Part shown: positions 48,635 through 61,000 of the stretch, piece after piece
How the letters are laid out: every line of letters starts with the position of its first letter
How positions within the stretch are numbered: the stretch's first letter is position 1
Assembly (NCBI GenBank): GCA_013398275.1
Contig: VZSE01014411.1
Span: 1 to 64,000, forward strand
Length of the DNA stretch: 64,000 nucleotides
Origin: Promerops cafer
Lineage: Eukaryota > Chordata > Aves > Passeriformes > Nectariniidae
Reading direction: 5' to 3'
Program-made: the position numbers and the translations under genes
The notes under the pieces: model-generated
The model's database searches: none
Seen by the model: only the letters and a program-made list of their open reading frames with translations
What the model was told of the DNA's origin: nothing

Positions 48635-49610
48635 TGGTCGTGGCTGGACTATGAGCTTCAGACAAAGTTTATTGAAGAATAAACTACCACTGAGCCATGA
48701 GGCACAGAGAGGACTCCCTTGCCTTCTAAACTCCTCAGGGAGAAACTTAGGAGTGGCTGGATCGAATCTCAGCCTCAGAGTTTGTCAACAGTTTAAGCAA
48801 CAGAACTGAAAGATGGCAAATCAGATATATTTCTATAAAATGTATTATTTGTTATGACAAATGATTAGACAAAACATCTTAATCAGAATTATTTACTACG
48901 CAATATGAAAGCTAAAACTACTGGTAGTGTACAATATAATGCAGTGCACTATACTAAAGCAATTATACAAAAGCTAGCAAAAAGAAACAATTTTTAAGTA
49001 GAGATTGATGTAACTCACCAATATCAACACTCGTGGGCAGGCCTCTTTCTCTTAACCTCGAGGAGTTATCCTTGGCATCCCCAAAACTCTGTGGAGGAAT
49101 CTCCACACACTGCAAGGAGGAATATGGTAGAAGAACCTGCCTGTTTGCAAGTGGGCTTGGACTTCTATACTATAAACACAGCCAATTCCCCCTTTTGGAA
49201 AGAGGTGATACAGGTCCTGTGCTGGCCGGGGGTCCCCTGACACCCTCCCGAGGTGCCGCCTGTTCCTTTCTCTTCCAAACGGGACTTGGAAGATGTGATG
49301 AGCACTGGAGCTGGCCAGGCCCTGGTGCTCAGCCTTGCTCTGCTGTGCCCAGGCACCTCCAGAGTGGTTGATTGTCAGCCATGTGTCTCCAGGTCAGCTG
49401 TGTCAGGTTAACATCTTTAGATAAGGGTCCTTTACCATATCTGCCACATCTTTACCTCATCACCAGAATGAGTCAAACTAGGTTTAGCTGTAATTCAACA
49501 CCCAAAGCAGCAGGACTAACCCCCTCTCACTTCCCTCCCCTAGTCCACCACTGCAAACAGGGCAAATTCAAGTTCCTTGACCACATTCCAGGGCAGAGCA
49601 TCCTGCTTCA
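48635..49610 (-). repeat. ERV 5' LTR (right copy)
   Basis: Starts with TGGTCG next to the primer binding site and ends at '...cctgcttca' (49610), with TG...CA termini. It contains a polyadenylation signal (TTTATT on +, 48668-48673), the 70-base block identical to the left LTR (48996-49065), and an additional GC-rich stretch of about 185 bases (roughly 49175-49360) absent from the left copy. Apart from the identical block it looks about 80 % similar to the left LTR, which points to an old insertion. Confidence 0.85.
48668..48673 (-). promoter_or_regulatory. Polyadenylation signal of the right LTR
   Basis: TTTATT on +, AATAAA on minus, near the U5 side of the LTR and followed within 35 bases (in element orientation) by the LTR end. 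No equivalent is seen in the left LTR. Confidence 0.55.
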
Positions 49611-49654
49611 GCAGGGACCTTCGCTAGCCATCAGAAGAGCAGCTGTGAGGACAC

Positions 49655-49793
49655 AGCCCCTGCCAAGTGTTGAAAGGCCAGGCTGGATGGAGCTCTGAGA
49701 ACCTGGTCTAGTGGAAGGTGTCGCTGCCCATGACATGGGGGTTGGAACTGGATGGTCTTTGAGGTCCCTTCCAGCCCAAGCTGTTCTATGATT
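49655..49793 (+). mobile_element. CR1 LINE, 3' end fragment
   Basis: Follows the CR1 3' UTR consensus: 'aagtgttgaaaggccaggctggatggagctctgagaacctggtctagtggaaggtgtcgctgcccatg', then 'ggggttggaactggatggtctttgaggtcccttccagcccaagctgttctatgatt'. It begins only about 45 bases to the right of the ERV 5' LTR. It is in the same orientation as the CR1 fragment at 40960-42145, which lacks exactly this end. Confidence 0.92.
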
Positions 49794-52700
49794 GTTGCTG
49801 TCTCTGGGTCTTTGGCTGCTATTTTCCTCCTGCATTTCTGGACCCATAGCAGTGAGGACTGATACTGGTGACTCTGATGATACTGAACATCCTACTCCTC
49901 TCACTCCTCCCCACAAAAAGAAAATTAGGTGTATGAGATAGATTCTGGTACCACTAAGTATTGCTGTGTGCTGTGGCTGGACTCACCTGCAGGGTTTGAG
50001 GGATGTCAAAGCTCTCTCAGTGATCTCCTCATCATTACCACCACCTCGACCGCCAGTCTGGCTGGAGAATCTGCAGAGGAGGAGGGTGCTGGAGCCTTCC
50101 TCCCCCTCTCATCATCAGACCCCACTCAGGGAATTGCTGAGGCCAGGGAGGGGACTGGTCTTCCCCAGCATTTGCAGAAGAGCTGCATGGAGCCGAGCTC
50201 AGGAGCTGAAGGAGCAGTTTGGTCACACAGCCCTTTTTGAAACACAGCATCCTGCAACACTGAGGCACCACCTCTCAGAAGGCAATGTGCAGCAGACATG
50301 CAGCAGACACATGCATCTGCAGTCACCCTCATGCCTTGAAGCCCTGAGAGGCTCAGCAAAGCTGCAATATTCCCTCTTTTCTGCTCCATCCCTTCTGCTT
50401 CTCCTCAGGAATACAGCCAAGTCCCATTCCTACTTGAAAGCAAATAAGACCTTATTTTGTAACTTGAAAAACAGTGAGAGGATTAACTCTTCTCTTATCC
50501 TTCTTTTCTAAGAGGGACTGAATCCCTTTTCATCAGGCAGACTGCAGTTTGACTGCCTTCACCTTGACTAACCCTCTACTTCAACATGCTTTATCCTCTG
50601 TTTCCTTTTCACGTCCTGTAAGTTTCTGCTGTTGTCATGACTTTTCAAATATGCTACCTGCCAAATGGGCCTCATTTCCTCTTCTTGAACTGTTTGAACT
50701 TTCAATAGGGACTTGTTAAGCCAAGCCTTATTAACATCACATAGCACAGAACTAAGGGACAGCCTTGATCTCAGCACATCACCATCAGACATTGGATTCA
50801 AGAGAGTGGGGAGCAATTGCCACTCATGCTCAGAAAGCAGCAGTCCTGACACACTGGGTGCTAAAAAGTATACAGTCATAGCTGGTTACCTGAGTACTGC
50901 AAAGTTCTCTGTAGAATCCACAGGAAGAGACCAGAACTCCCAGAGGATAATTCAACCTTCTTAAGATATGTATTGTTTTCTGTTTGTCTTCATTTTCTCA
51001 GTCTTGCCTACCTTCCTAAAAATATCTGCAGAATTGTAGTTTTGTTCAAGGTGGCATTTAAGGTAAAATATCCATGCAAATTAGATTAGTTCTGGATCAT
51101 TTGATCCCTTCCCAATTTCTGAGCAAACACTGCTAACCGTTTTCAGAAGTGCCAGCACCTGATGAAAAAACCACTGTTATCCTTGCTGTTGCAGACTTCT
51201 TGTCTCCTGAGATGATAGCACACGGCCAGCATTAGTCTACACCAGTTAAATAACCTCATTTCACAGGTAATTTACACCAAGGGAAAGCACACCAACAGGT
51301 GTTTTAATATCTGAAAATATAATTTCCAGTTTGGAGAAGTGAGATCTTTGGGAAGTGGCATAAGGAAAATGTCATTAATGCAACTAAAGTGCAACTTTAA
51401 GCCACCAAGTTTTGGGCTTAAATTCATAGAATAAGCAGTTGTGGGACCCAGACTACTTTTGGAGGTGACACACAATACCAGGCTGCTGACACTGCTCCAT
51501 GTCTCCCTGCATCCAAGGCCTCAGCAGCAGCCACACATGCATGCCTGGCACAAGTGTGTAGCTGTCAGCAGCATTCATCACGGTGCAGTGTCTGTGCTCA
51601 GGAACAGACAAGCCAAGCTGATATTCATCCTCTGCATGAGAGCAGTCACAGCTTTTGCTTGGGGAAAAGTCTATTTTCTCTACTTCCTCTACTCCACAAA
51701 ACTTGTACCCACAGCTTATGTATGCAGGAATGTTCTAACCCTCAACAGTATGAGTTTATTTCAGGTGAAAAACCTCCCCACAACTCCCATGGGATTGTAA
51801 GGTTCGGAGACAAGGCTCTAGGCTTGTGAGTGATGGAGGTCTCCAACCCGCTGAGGTTGGAGGGAGGAAAATGAGAAAACACTGGCCTTGTCAGGGCTGG
51901 GAGGTAAGACCCTTTTCCTGTCACCTTAGTAGGAGGTTGTGCTGTCCCCCTGTGATCCATGGGGACAAGGATGGACAGGTTAACAACAGGGATATCTTTT
52001 CTGGTAAGGCAATTTGCAGTATATCTTTAGTTATCTCAGGCAAAAATGAAATGTGTCCCAAGAGGGCACAGCCTTGCCTACCTATTTAATTGCTGCACAG
52101 GGGTGTGCTTCAGGCAGCTTTGTGTCTCTCATAACAGGTGGTTTTGTACAGCATCAAAGCAAAAACAGTGACCACACTCCAACTGTCAGAGCTCTCCAAG
52201 AGCCAGCTGCCACTTCTGGATGCACAGAGTCATGGCAGTGTTGCCTTGCCGTGTCCCAGGGGACACACAAATATTGGCCACAGATAGAAGATCTCAGGAC
52301 ACAAGGTCACATAAATCTGGGCTGCACAAAAAAACGGTCAGCCGAGCCAGGCTGCTGCAATGGACCTACAGTTCCCAACACTTACTGTGCCAGGACAAAG
52401 CAGCCATAAATGCTCCATTTAAATTCTGTCTTTGAAAGGCTCTTATTTAAATCCAGACAGACGCTGCTGAAACTAACACAAGTGGCACAAAGACATATGG
52501 TTGCCTGGCATTTTCCCATGTGATGCTCCAGTTACCCCCTCAGAATATGTGAAACCCAGTGTCCCATTTACCAGAAATGGTCTGGCAGGGCTGAATCAGC
52601 CATGACTATTTATGGAAAAGGCCTCTCAACTCAAAGCATCCTCCCAAAAGGCAGCACACAGAAACCTGCTTGTCCCCAGAATGGGGTGCACTAACCACGG

Positions 52701-55700
52701 CTAATGAATGCAGATGGCAGAGCTGCCTCTCACCCTGCTAAATTGCCCGTGAAGATGAGTATTTTACTTTCTGGGCTCAGTGAGGCACAGAAGGAAGGTG
52801 TGACACTTTTCATGCCAAGAAGCAGCCCTGTGACCCCCTTGCTCACAGAGAGCATGCTGGGAGTGGGACTTGTGGTGGTGGGACTGGAATGGGTCCCATA
52901 ACAGCAACCCAGCTCCTGCCTCAAGATTTGCAGAACAATAGTTCTTTCAGTTAGTGATTAAATCAGTATCTCTGCAAACTGATTGGTTTTGGTTTGCAAT
53001 TGGCATGGACAGTGGTTTGTTGCCCTTTTTTTTCTCAATGGGTCTTAAAGTGTTCTCTTTGAGAACATCTTACTGAGCTCTTTTTAATGAAATGTTTTGT
53101 TCTAATTGAAATGATAGCCCAGCCTGTCTGAGAACAGTTTGATTTCTATTCACTTATTAATATGCCTAACTAAGTATTGCAAATAAAGGGAAGATGGGTA
53201 AAGGCACTTCCAAATTGACAAACTGATTGTGGACCTCTTCCACCTTCAATCTTCACCTGTTGCAGCACAAAAACTAAGCTTCCCTGTGAAATTGAAACAT
53301 AAGTGTCTATGTTGTTTATGAGACTGTTATCCTCTAAAATGAGGAGGTGATGACTGAAGTTGAAGGAAGGATAGGCTCTCCCTCATATCTCAACAGGATG
53401 GAACTCAGATACGAGGAGGAGGTAAGGATCACCACTGAACTTTAAAGCCTAAATATACCTAAGTCAGAGAAAGGCCCTGTAGATCCTTTGGCCCTTAAAC
53501 AGGTCAAGTCTTGTAGTAAGAGAGAACTAAAGGGCAGTAGGAACTGGACAAACCTTGCCAAGTGTGGCTGGAGCAGAGATGCAGGGGTATTCCTGCCACC
53601 AATGCTGGGAGCAGTTGTGATTTACAGCCTCCCCAAGGCATCTGTGCTTGCAGGGTCAGGGACACAGGGGATGGCTGGGACAGGAGAGCACTGGGCTCTC
53701 ACCTGCCTTTGCACTGCAACCCTAGGCAGGAGCAAGTCCCACTAATGGCCCAGAGGCTGATATTAGGGAGTGCCACATGCCTGCTTATTTGCAGTGGTAC
53801 CTGATGCCTGGGCAGCCAGATGATTTTTAAAAATACTGTGGAAGGGACTAGAGAGATAGGTGCTTTCTGATTTTTACTCTGGTCCTTCAGTTGCAGGCTC
53901 AGGAGAGGCTGCTTCATCTTGAGCTTGGTCTTCTGACCAGTGACAGTGTTCATTTATCACAACTAGATTCAAGGCTTTGTGCTGTGACATTAACCAAATG
54001 GAGGTAAAACCATTGCTGAGAATCAAAAAATGAGCCTGATCTGAAGTAGGCTCTTTTTATTTAATGAAAATGGGCTTTTCATGAGATGATCAACCCCCAG
54101 TGGCAGGCAGGGGTGGCAAATGCCCCGCCAGATGGGAAATGCCTGGCCCTGGCACCAAAGACCACTGACACCTCTGGTCTGTGAGCAATGCCTGGACCCC
54201 CACCAGCAAATATCCCAGTGTGTCCCAGTGACCTGCACCCATTTCTTCCCAAAAGCCTTTTTAACATACTTAATCTCCTTAGCCAAGAAGACAGCTGGGT
54301 AAGAAGTTATGTGTTTGAGCAGCCTGGAGTGGGAGGTGTCCTGTCCCCCAAGATGCTGGCAGGGAGCATTGACCCTAATGACTCCCTGTGGGAAGGAGTA
54401 GAACATGCTGACCCAGAGCAGGCAGCAGCCAGGACAGAAGTGTCCCCAGAGAATATTATTTTAGTGTTTTCAAAGCCATTGAGCTTTGGTTGTACTCAGC
54501 CAGTACCAAAATTTGATGGGATGAGAAGTGCATCTTGCTGGCAATGCAAATTAAACTATTAATAGATTTTCTGCACCCTGAAAAGTGCAAAATAATGTAT
54601 GAACACAAGGTCTTATTAAAACCAATCTGGTCTATTTCTTCCACATAGCCAACTTTTTTCCCCAAAAAAATATTTCGTTTCCAATTACCACAAGACAGGA
54701 AAGTTCAGCAGTGGTTAGAATAAGCTTCCCTGATTCATTTTTAGCTATCCTGGCGGAAGCCTCCTTGCACAGAGAACGTGATCTAAATTAGCAAGAAGAC
54801 ATAAGCATGAGTTTTTTCTTCTGAAAGTCTCTGTGCATTCCAAGCAACTTTTAAGAGCACTTCCAATGCTAGCTTTTAAGAGAGACTTTATCACACTGAG
54901 ATTAGAGGATTAGAATCTAAAGAGTCCCTAAAAAAGCCTGAAAATTTACAAAAAGAGGGAAGAAACATACTAGAAGAAAAAGAAGAAAAGATCCATTGTG
55001 AACATGGCAGCATCTGTCTCTAAAATTTATAGAAGAGAGTGATGTTCAACACAACCTGATAGAATGCTTCTTCCTTTATCCATTATGATTTGAGAAAGAT
55101 AAACCATCCAAAATGAATTTAATCTTCTGGATTAAGTGGGCTGTGCAGGAAGTTCTGTTTTCTGTTGCTTAATGTCAGGGATTACACAGCGTGCATGTTG
55201 CCAGCAGAGCCCTTGGCATAAGCCTTGATTACCTTTCAGCAGGAAAGCCTGCTCGCCCCGGCAGTCCCTCTGCCCAGGGGGCACAGTGCACGTGTAAAAA
55301 TGCATAAGAATAAGCAATTTCAGCATTGTGATACAGGATTCTTGATAGCTGAACCTGTAGTTTATTGATGATTAGATTAGAGGCTCAGAGCCTGCCTAGG
55401 TGAAGGAGGTGTTTTTGCTGATGAAACTCCAGGTAAATCCTGTAAGTGCCTTGGGAAGCCTTCAGGCAAATTTAACTCTGTTCCTGGTACTACTCTTCTT
55501 CTAGGCTCTGTTCAGCAAAGTAAGCAGGTACATAAATATATACCCAAAGCAGGCAGGTAATGACAACTCTGTAAATTAAAAGGGTCTTTTTTGCCTTTCT
55601 GAGGTGTGAGTCTGACTGGTGCCCAGGATAGACAGTGTCCTGTGGATGTAGGAACTGAGCTGTAAGAGGCACAGATGCTCTTCAACAGTGTAGTCAGGCA

Positions 55701-57399
55701 GTTTGCATCAAGAGAATTTCACCAGGGCAGGACTGTGAACCTGGGATTTAAAACATGCTCCTGGTACCGCTCCTGCTTCCAGATCTCTTCTGCTGACATC
55801 TGAGCGTTGGAAAAGAAAGCTTCCATTGGGCATGAAGAAAACTTTCAAACAGAAGGGGAGAACATCATCCAGCTGCATCTTCCCACAGTGACCTCCCATG
55901 CAGGCACCATCCAACACAGGTGACAGCACTTACCTCTTCTTAGCCAGTTTCAAGGCAGGAACAAACATATTTAGACCCTCCCTAATGAAGACTTGTCTAA
56001 CCTGGTCTGTATGATCCCCAGTGCAAGAGGTTCAGGAACTCTCCAGGACTCCCAATCCACAGCTTCAGTGCTCTATAGGTAGAAATATTTTCCTACTATC
56101 TCATACAAATATTGTTTGTGGCAGTTCCATCAAATATGTTTTGCCTAGTGCTACCAGCCAGACAGAAAAAGTCGCTTGCTGTCCTCTATCCCACATTCAG
56201 ACACTGCTGCATGATCCTCTCCCCTCACTCCTCTCTTTTCCAGAGGAACTTGTCTGCCAATCCTCCTGACTGATCATTCTTAAACCTCTGGCACAGCTGC
56301 CCATCCTGGACAGTAGCCAACCTTTCTTAAGCTGGATTTAGTGCATAAACCCGAGACTCATCAAGAAAGAGTAGAACAAAACCACAGCTTGTGATACTCT
56401 TATAAATACAACCCAGAATGCATTTTCCCTTTTATTTAGTGCATTTTCCCTTTTATTTCACATTTCATCTTCTATCTAATAAAAACTTGTGCTTGGGGAT
56501 GTTTGGGGTGGGATTTGTTTTTTATTTGTTTGTTTGGCTGGTATGTTGGTTTTTGGGCAGGTGTGTTGTTTTGCTGCCTCCTTGGTATTTGCACATTTTA
56601 CCCCTCATCCCAAATTCAACATTTTATTTCATTCAACTTCACTGGCTGTGCTTTTCCCCTGACTTGCAGATTGCTCTGAGCCCTGCTGCATGCCTCAAGT
56701 AGATTTGAGAACTTCCCTTGAGACACTTCATCCCTCAACAAATGAAAGTGCATCCTTTACTCCATCATGAACTCAAAGTGAAAAAAAATTGACTAAAAAC
56801 ACTGCAAATTTTTTAGAGAGCAAACTATTCCCAGCTTGCCCTTCAGTGCCATATGCCAAGCAGTTCAGTACTCACCTTGTTATGATTTAATCTCTTTCAC
56901 ATTCTGTTAGATAGTATGTAAGAACATCATCTAGCCAGGACAAAAACTTTTCTGAAGTCATGATGCAACACAGCAGCTACTTTTCCCCTGTTCTTGGGAC
57001 CTGTTATCCTGTCAAAGAAAGGAGTCAGGCTGGACTCTTGTGACTTGTTCCTGAAAAATCTACTGTTGTATTTGCATTTTATCCTGCGGGTGCTTATGAA
57101 GTTTAAATAATTCACAGAATCCTTCTAGGTACCAAAGCAAGTCTGACTGGTCTGGCTTCTCTCCATCCACAACCTTCTCCCTTTCCTTCTGTTGTTTGCT
57201 CTTCTCTGGGCTGTTGGGATCTCCCCTTCCACCCTCATTTTGCACTCAAAGATGATTGTTAATGTTTCAAGGAGTGCTTCAGCTGATCCCTCACCCTTGG
57301 GTGATTGTCATCTGCCCCTCATGGTTTATCTAATTTCTCTAATTTATGCCTTACATTTAAAACCTTTAACTGATTTAAACATTTCAGCACTGATGAAAT
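49794..57399. other. Intergenic sequence, no gene recognised
   Basis: About 7.6 kb with many short open frames on both strands, the largest being 49966-50511 (181 codons, +). None has a domain I recognise, flanking splice signals in phase, or composition different from its surroundings. No transposon end, tandem array or RNA gene was identified. Confidence 0.55.
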
Positions 57400-58000
57400 G
57401 TTAGGGAAATACCAAATAATAGTTATTATGCATTGATTTATCAGTCTGCTGACTCAGGAGAAATAATGTCTATTTTAAGCCCCATACTTTCACAGATCCT
57501 TTCAAATGCTGATAAACATGAGATTTATTTGGTCTAATGATAACAGTTTATAACGCTGTTTGGAAGATAACATTTTTGTTGCAAAGAAATAATGAAAGAT
57601 CAAGTTTCAATTTCCTCATTATATAAATGTGACTTCTTCAGATGCTACTCTTTATCATTTATAAAGCCAAACTACTGTATTTTTGGTTTAAAATATTAGT
57701 TTTTTATCCCAATAGTAATGGAAGTTCATAATTTTGTTTCTCAAATCACTCAAACTGTTACCATGGAAATAATTCTATATGGAGATGGGTCAAGAGGAAA
57801 TAATCTCTCAGAGAAGATTGCTACTTGTAAAGCACATAAATTATAATTTAATCAAAAGCATAAAGTATCTGAAAATCTGAAAACCTATGGAAATATAATA
57901 ATTCAATTAAACTGTCTGATCTTTCTCTCCTGTGCATATCTTCTACACTATTGTTAAAAATCCATGAGTAATTAACCTCTAATATGGTTTTCCAGGACAC
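57400..58000. other. AT-rich non-coding stretch, possible conserved element
   Basis: Six hundred bases very poor in CpG and rich in TAAT, ATTA and AATTAA-type cores, with no open frame and no sign of repeat origin. Such texture is common in conserved non-coding enhancers, but conservation cannot be judged from one sequence. Listed as a candidate only. Confidence 0.2.
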
Positions 58001-61000
58001 AGCCCAGTTGTCCACTGAAAGTATTTTGCAAAGGAGATGAGAAGGGGTTGATGCTGGATAAAATAAAGAGCATTGTTCTCACTCTTGCTTATCACTTCAA
58101 GATAAATGTGATTTCTCCTGGATATAGAATCCTTTATCTTTATGCCCTACTGTAGTGCTGTGGGAAGGCTTGCAATGCTTAATCCCCATCTCAGATGTGG
58201 CTGCACATCCACAGTAAGTGTTTTATCTCCAGGAACCTCATCTCAAGCTCAGTGAAAAAAAAACCAAAAAACAACAAGGATCTTTGTAAAGAAAACATTG
58301 CTTTTTTGAAGTTCAGCATGGATGCAGATACCACCTGAATTGTCAGCTATTTTGGTACTGAAACTGGGTTTTGTGTTAAAGTAAGGAAATCCCATATTAA
58401 TGTCACCAAGGAAAGACCTGATGATGTTGGTGTAAAACAAACGCATCACAAAAGTTTCATTTTGCTTTGCTTTTGTTCTTCATAATATTTCCCCTGTGAA
58501 CACTTGTGGTGTATCTGCCACACTGGTGTCCATGAGCTGTACTAGCAGAGAATTTCCTGTCTCACTGTCTCTTCCCTGTACAGTGTTTTACCTGGGCCCA
58601 GCTACATTTTTATCTGAGATCTCTCCAGTGTCCTTCACCCAAGAGTGACCAAGGTGATATGTTTGAAATGAGCTGCAATAAGAGATTGGCAAAAATTCTT
58701 CCCATTTCAAAGACAGCTGAAACTAGATGGATTTATTGAGTGATTTGCTCCTGGCTATTGATCCCACTCTGCCAGAACTGGGTTAAAACCCAAAGCACCC
58801 AAATCCAATGTTATCCTTCAATTCAACTCCTAATGCGTTGTCATTTCAGTTTCCAGGAGACCCATGAATGTGTGATACCTATTCTGGCCTAAAAACTTTG
58901 GAGCAAGATGAAAGGGGAATAAAACTTCAACAAAGTTACAAAATATAGAAGAAAAAAAATGGCAAAAATAAGACCCAGTGTCCCTGGAAAGCAGGATTAA
59001 CCAAAAAGATATGATTGAAAACTTATGATTAATATCACTAGGAGAGAAGAAGTGATTTTTCCTTGCAGAAATGATATAGGGGAAAATATAAACTGAAAAA
59101 AATGTAATAACAGAGTTATTGGGCCATTGTTTTCAAAGCTCAGAAGGACAGACTTTTACCTAAAATGGTGAAAAGATATTTAGAGAGAGAAATGCAGGAA
59201 AATCAGGAAGTCTGTAAGATAAATCTTAAAATAGCTTGTAAAGGCTTCAAGCCTCTTGGTATTGACAAGGCATTAAGTGCAGACAATATCTGCCTAAGGG
59301 TGCAAAGGGAAGCAGGGGTGGGATGGAGAGAAGTCCAGCATATTTTTTTTTCCAAGGTCATACGTCCCCCCACACTGGGGGCAGACCGAGTAAACACAGA
59401 TGAGTCAAAGGCGCCAGCAGCTGCCAAGACCCTTCAATAGCAGCAGAGGAGAAAATCCCAACATTTGCAGAATGTTGGGAAGGGCTGGAGAAGGGAGGCT
59501 GGTTGCAACAAGAAGGCAGATCCAGGCTTTCTGCACCCTGGCTCAGCAGCTCCCAGTTCTTCCCATTAAAGGTGTAAAGAACACCAGTAAATCACTTCTA
59601 GCAGAGATGCCCAAATGTTGGCAGCACAAATGTGCTTTTTTTTCTCTCTGCTTTTTCCTCCTGCACCTAGCAGAGGGAGGTCAGAGTGAGTGAGCTCACA
59701 AATATACACCTCAGCTTGGGAAATTTTCAAATTTAGGAAAAACCCTGGGCATTTTTTTCAATCTTGTTGAAGTCAAAGAAGACACACATAGTAAGAGTTT
59801 TATACGAATTCCAAAATTGGATCCAGATTAATTTAGTTGTTGACTTTTTAATCAAACAAAGCATTTCTGAACTAATCAACAAAGAGATTTATTACTAATA
59901 TGAATTTACCACACAGTTTCCCTTTTTTTTCCCAGATGATTACTTATTCTGACAAGACAAGTCTGAATATAGATAGTCAAGTTTAATAACAGGTTACCTA
60001 AAGGATGCCTTAATGTTCCTATTTGCCAATTGCTTTTATGCATAATAATAATAATAATAATAACAACCCCCCCCAATGGTATAGGAAGTGCTATAAGAAA
60101 TTCAAACCAGTAATGATCTTGTACTAAAATTCTAAAATACTAAACCATCTCCGACCTCTGAATAATTAATTGTTGCCAACAACCAATTATTAACTCTAAA
60201 GAACAAGTGATGTGGTGGTGATACATCCTCAAATTGTTCATGTATCTAACTGAACTTTGTCACATAAAATTCATCATTTCAGGTAAGAAGGCAGGCTTGC
60301 CCCCAGAGGCTTTGCATTTTCCTTATTTATTGACCTACCATTGTAAAGTAGTATCACTGTAAAGAGCACTATTGATTTTCAGAAGGTCTTTAGAAAAGCA
60401 GTCTCTTGGCTTCATTAAAAATTGAACAGCTTGTTATAGTGATATGTCTGGAAGAGAGCTAAGATGGTCTGCATTAACTTCCAACTGACTAGAGAAATAG
60501 GGAAAAACCATGATAAAATGTGTAGAAGTGCAGACTTGGACTTAGACCTAGTCTAGCTTTGACCTCCAGCTCTGCAGATATCTCCACAGCTGCTGCCTGT
60601 CTGTGGAGGTTCCTGCATTGCATGGGCAACTCAGGATTTTACCATGAATTTTCTGAAGAACCAGAACTTCTTCATGTAGTGCCTGGATACATCAGTTTAG
60701 CTGGGTTCAGTCCACCCAAACCTGCTCGTGTGACCCTGCCCTCCCTGGCTGTCTCAGGGTTCTGGGGGTTGCTGCTGTAGCTGACATTTGCCTCATGATC
60801 ACACTCCCATCTTTGATGCCTAAAAGACAATTCCTGGCAATGCCTCATTTCGGTGTCTCTTGGGCATGCACACTATACCAAACCCCAATTTAAGGCTCAG
60901 CTCTCACATGTATGTGTGAGCTCCCTAAATCTCTTCCAGAACTCAAAGTCAGATGTGGCAGCAGTGATGAACAACCCAAGGCCTGTCGTTGGATGCTCAA

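Larger units (their letters stand above)
43108..49610 (-). mobile_element. Endogenous retrovirus, minus strand, class III (ERV-L/ERV-S)-like, decayed
   Basis: Two direct repeats (43108-43858 and 48635-49610) flank about 4.8 kb holding, in minus-strand order, a tRNA-Ser-like primer binding site, gag, protease, reverse transcriptase and RNase H remnants, and a purine-rich tract just before the left LTR. This is a complete proviral layout with the 5' LTR on the right. No integrase or envelope gene could be recognised between RNase H (about 44850) and the left LTR. The style of the polymerase motifs and the Ser primer site suggest class III, but this is from memory of the families. All genes carry stops or frameshifts. 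Confidence 0.85.

Noticed and set aside
49966..50511. 181-codon + strand open frame
   Set aside because: No domain or signal recognised; overlapping open frames occur on the other strand and in another frame. No reason to call it a gene.
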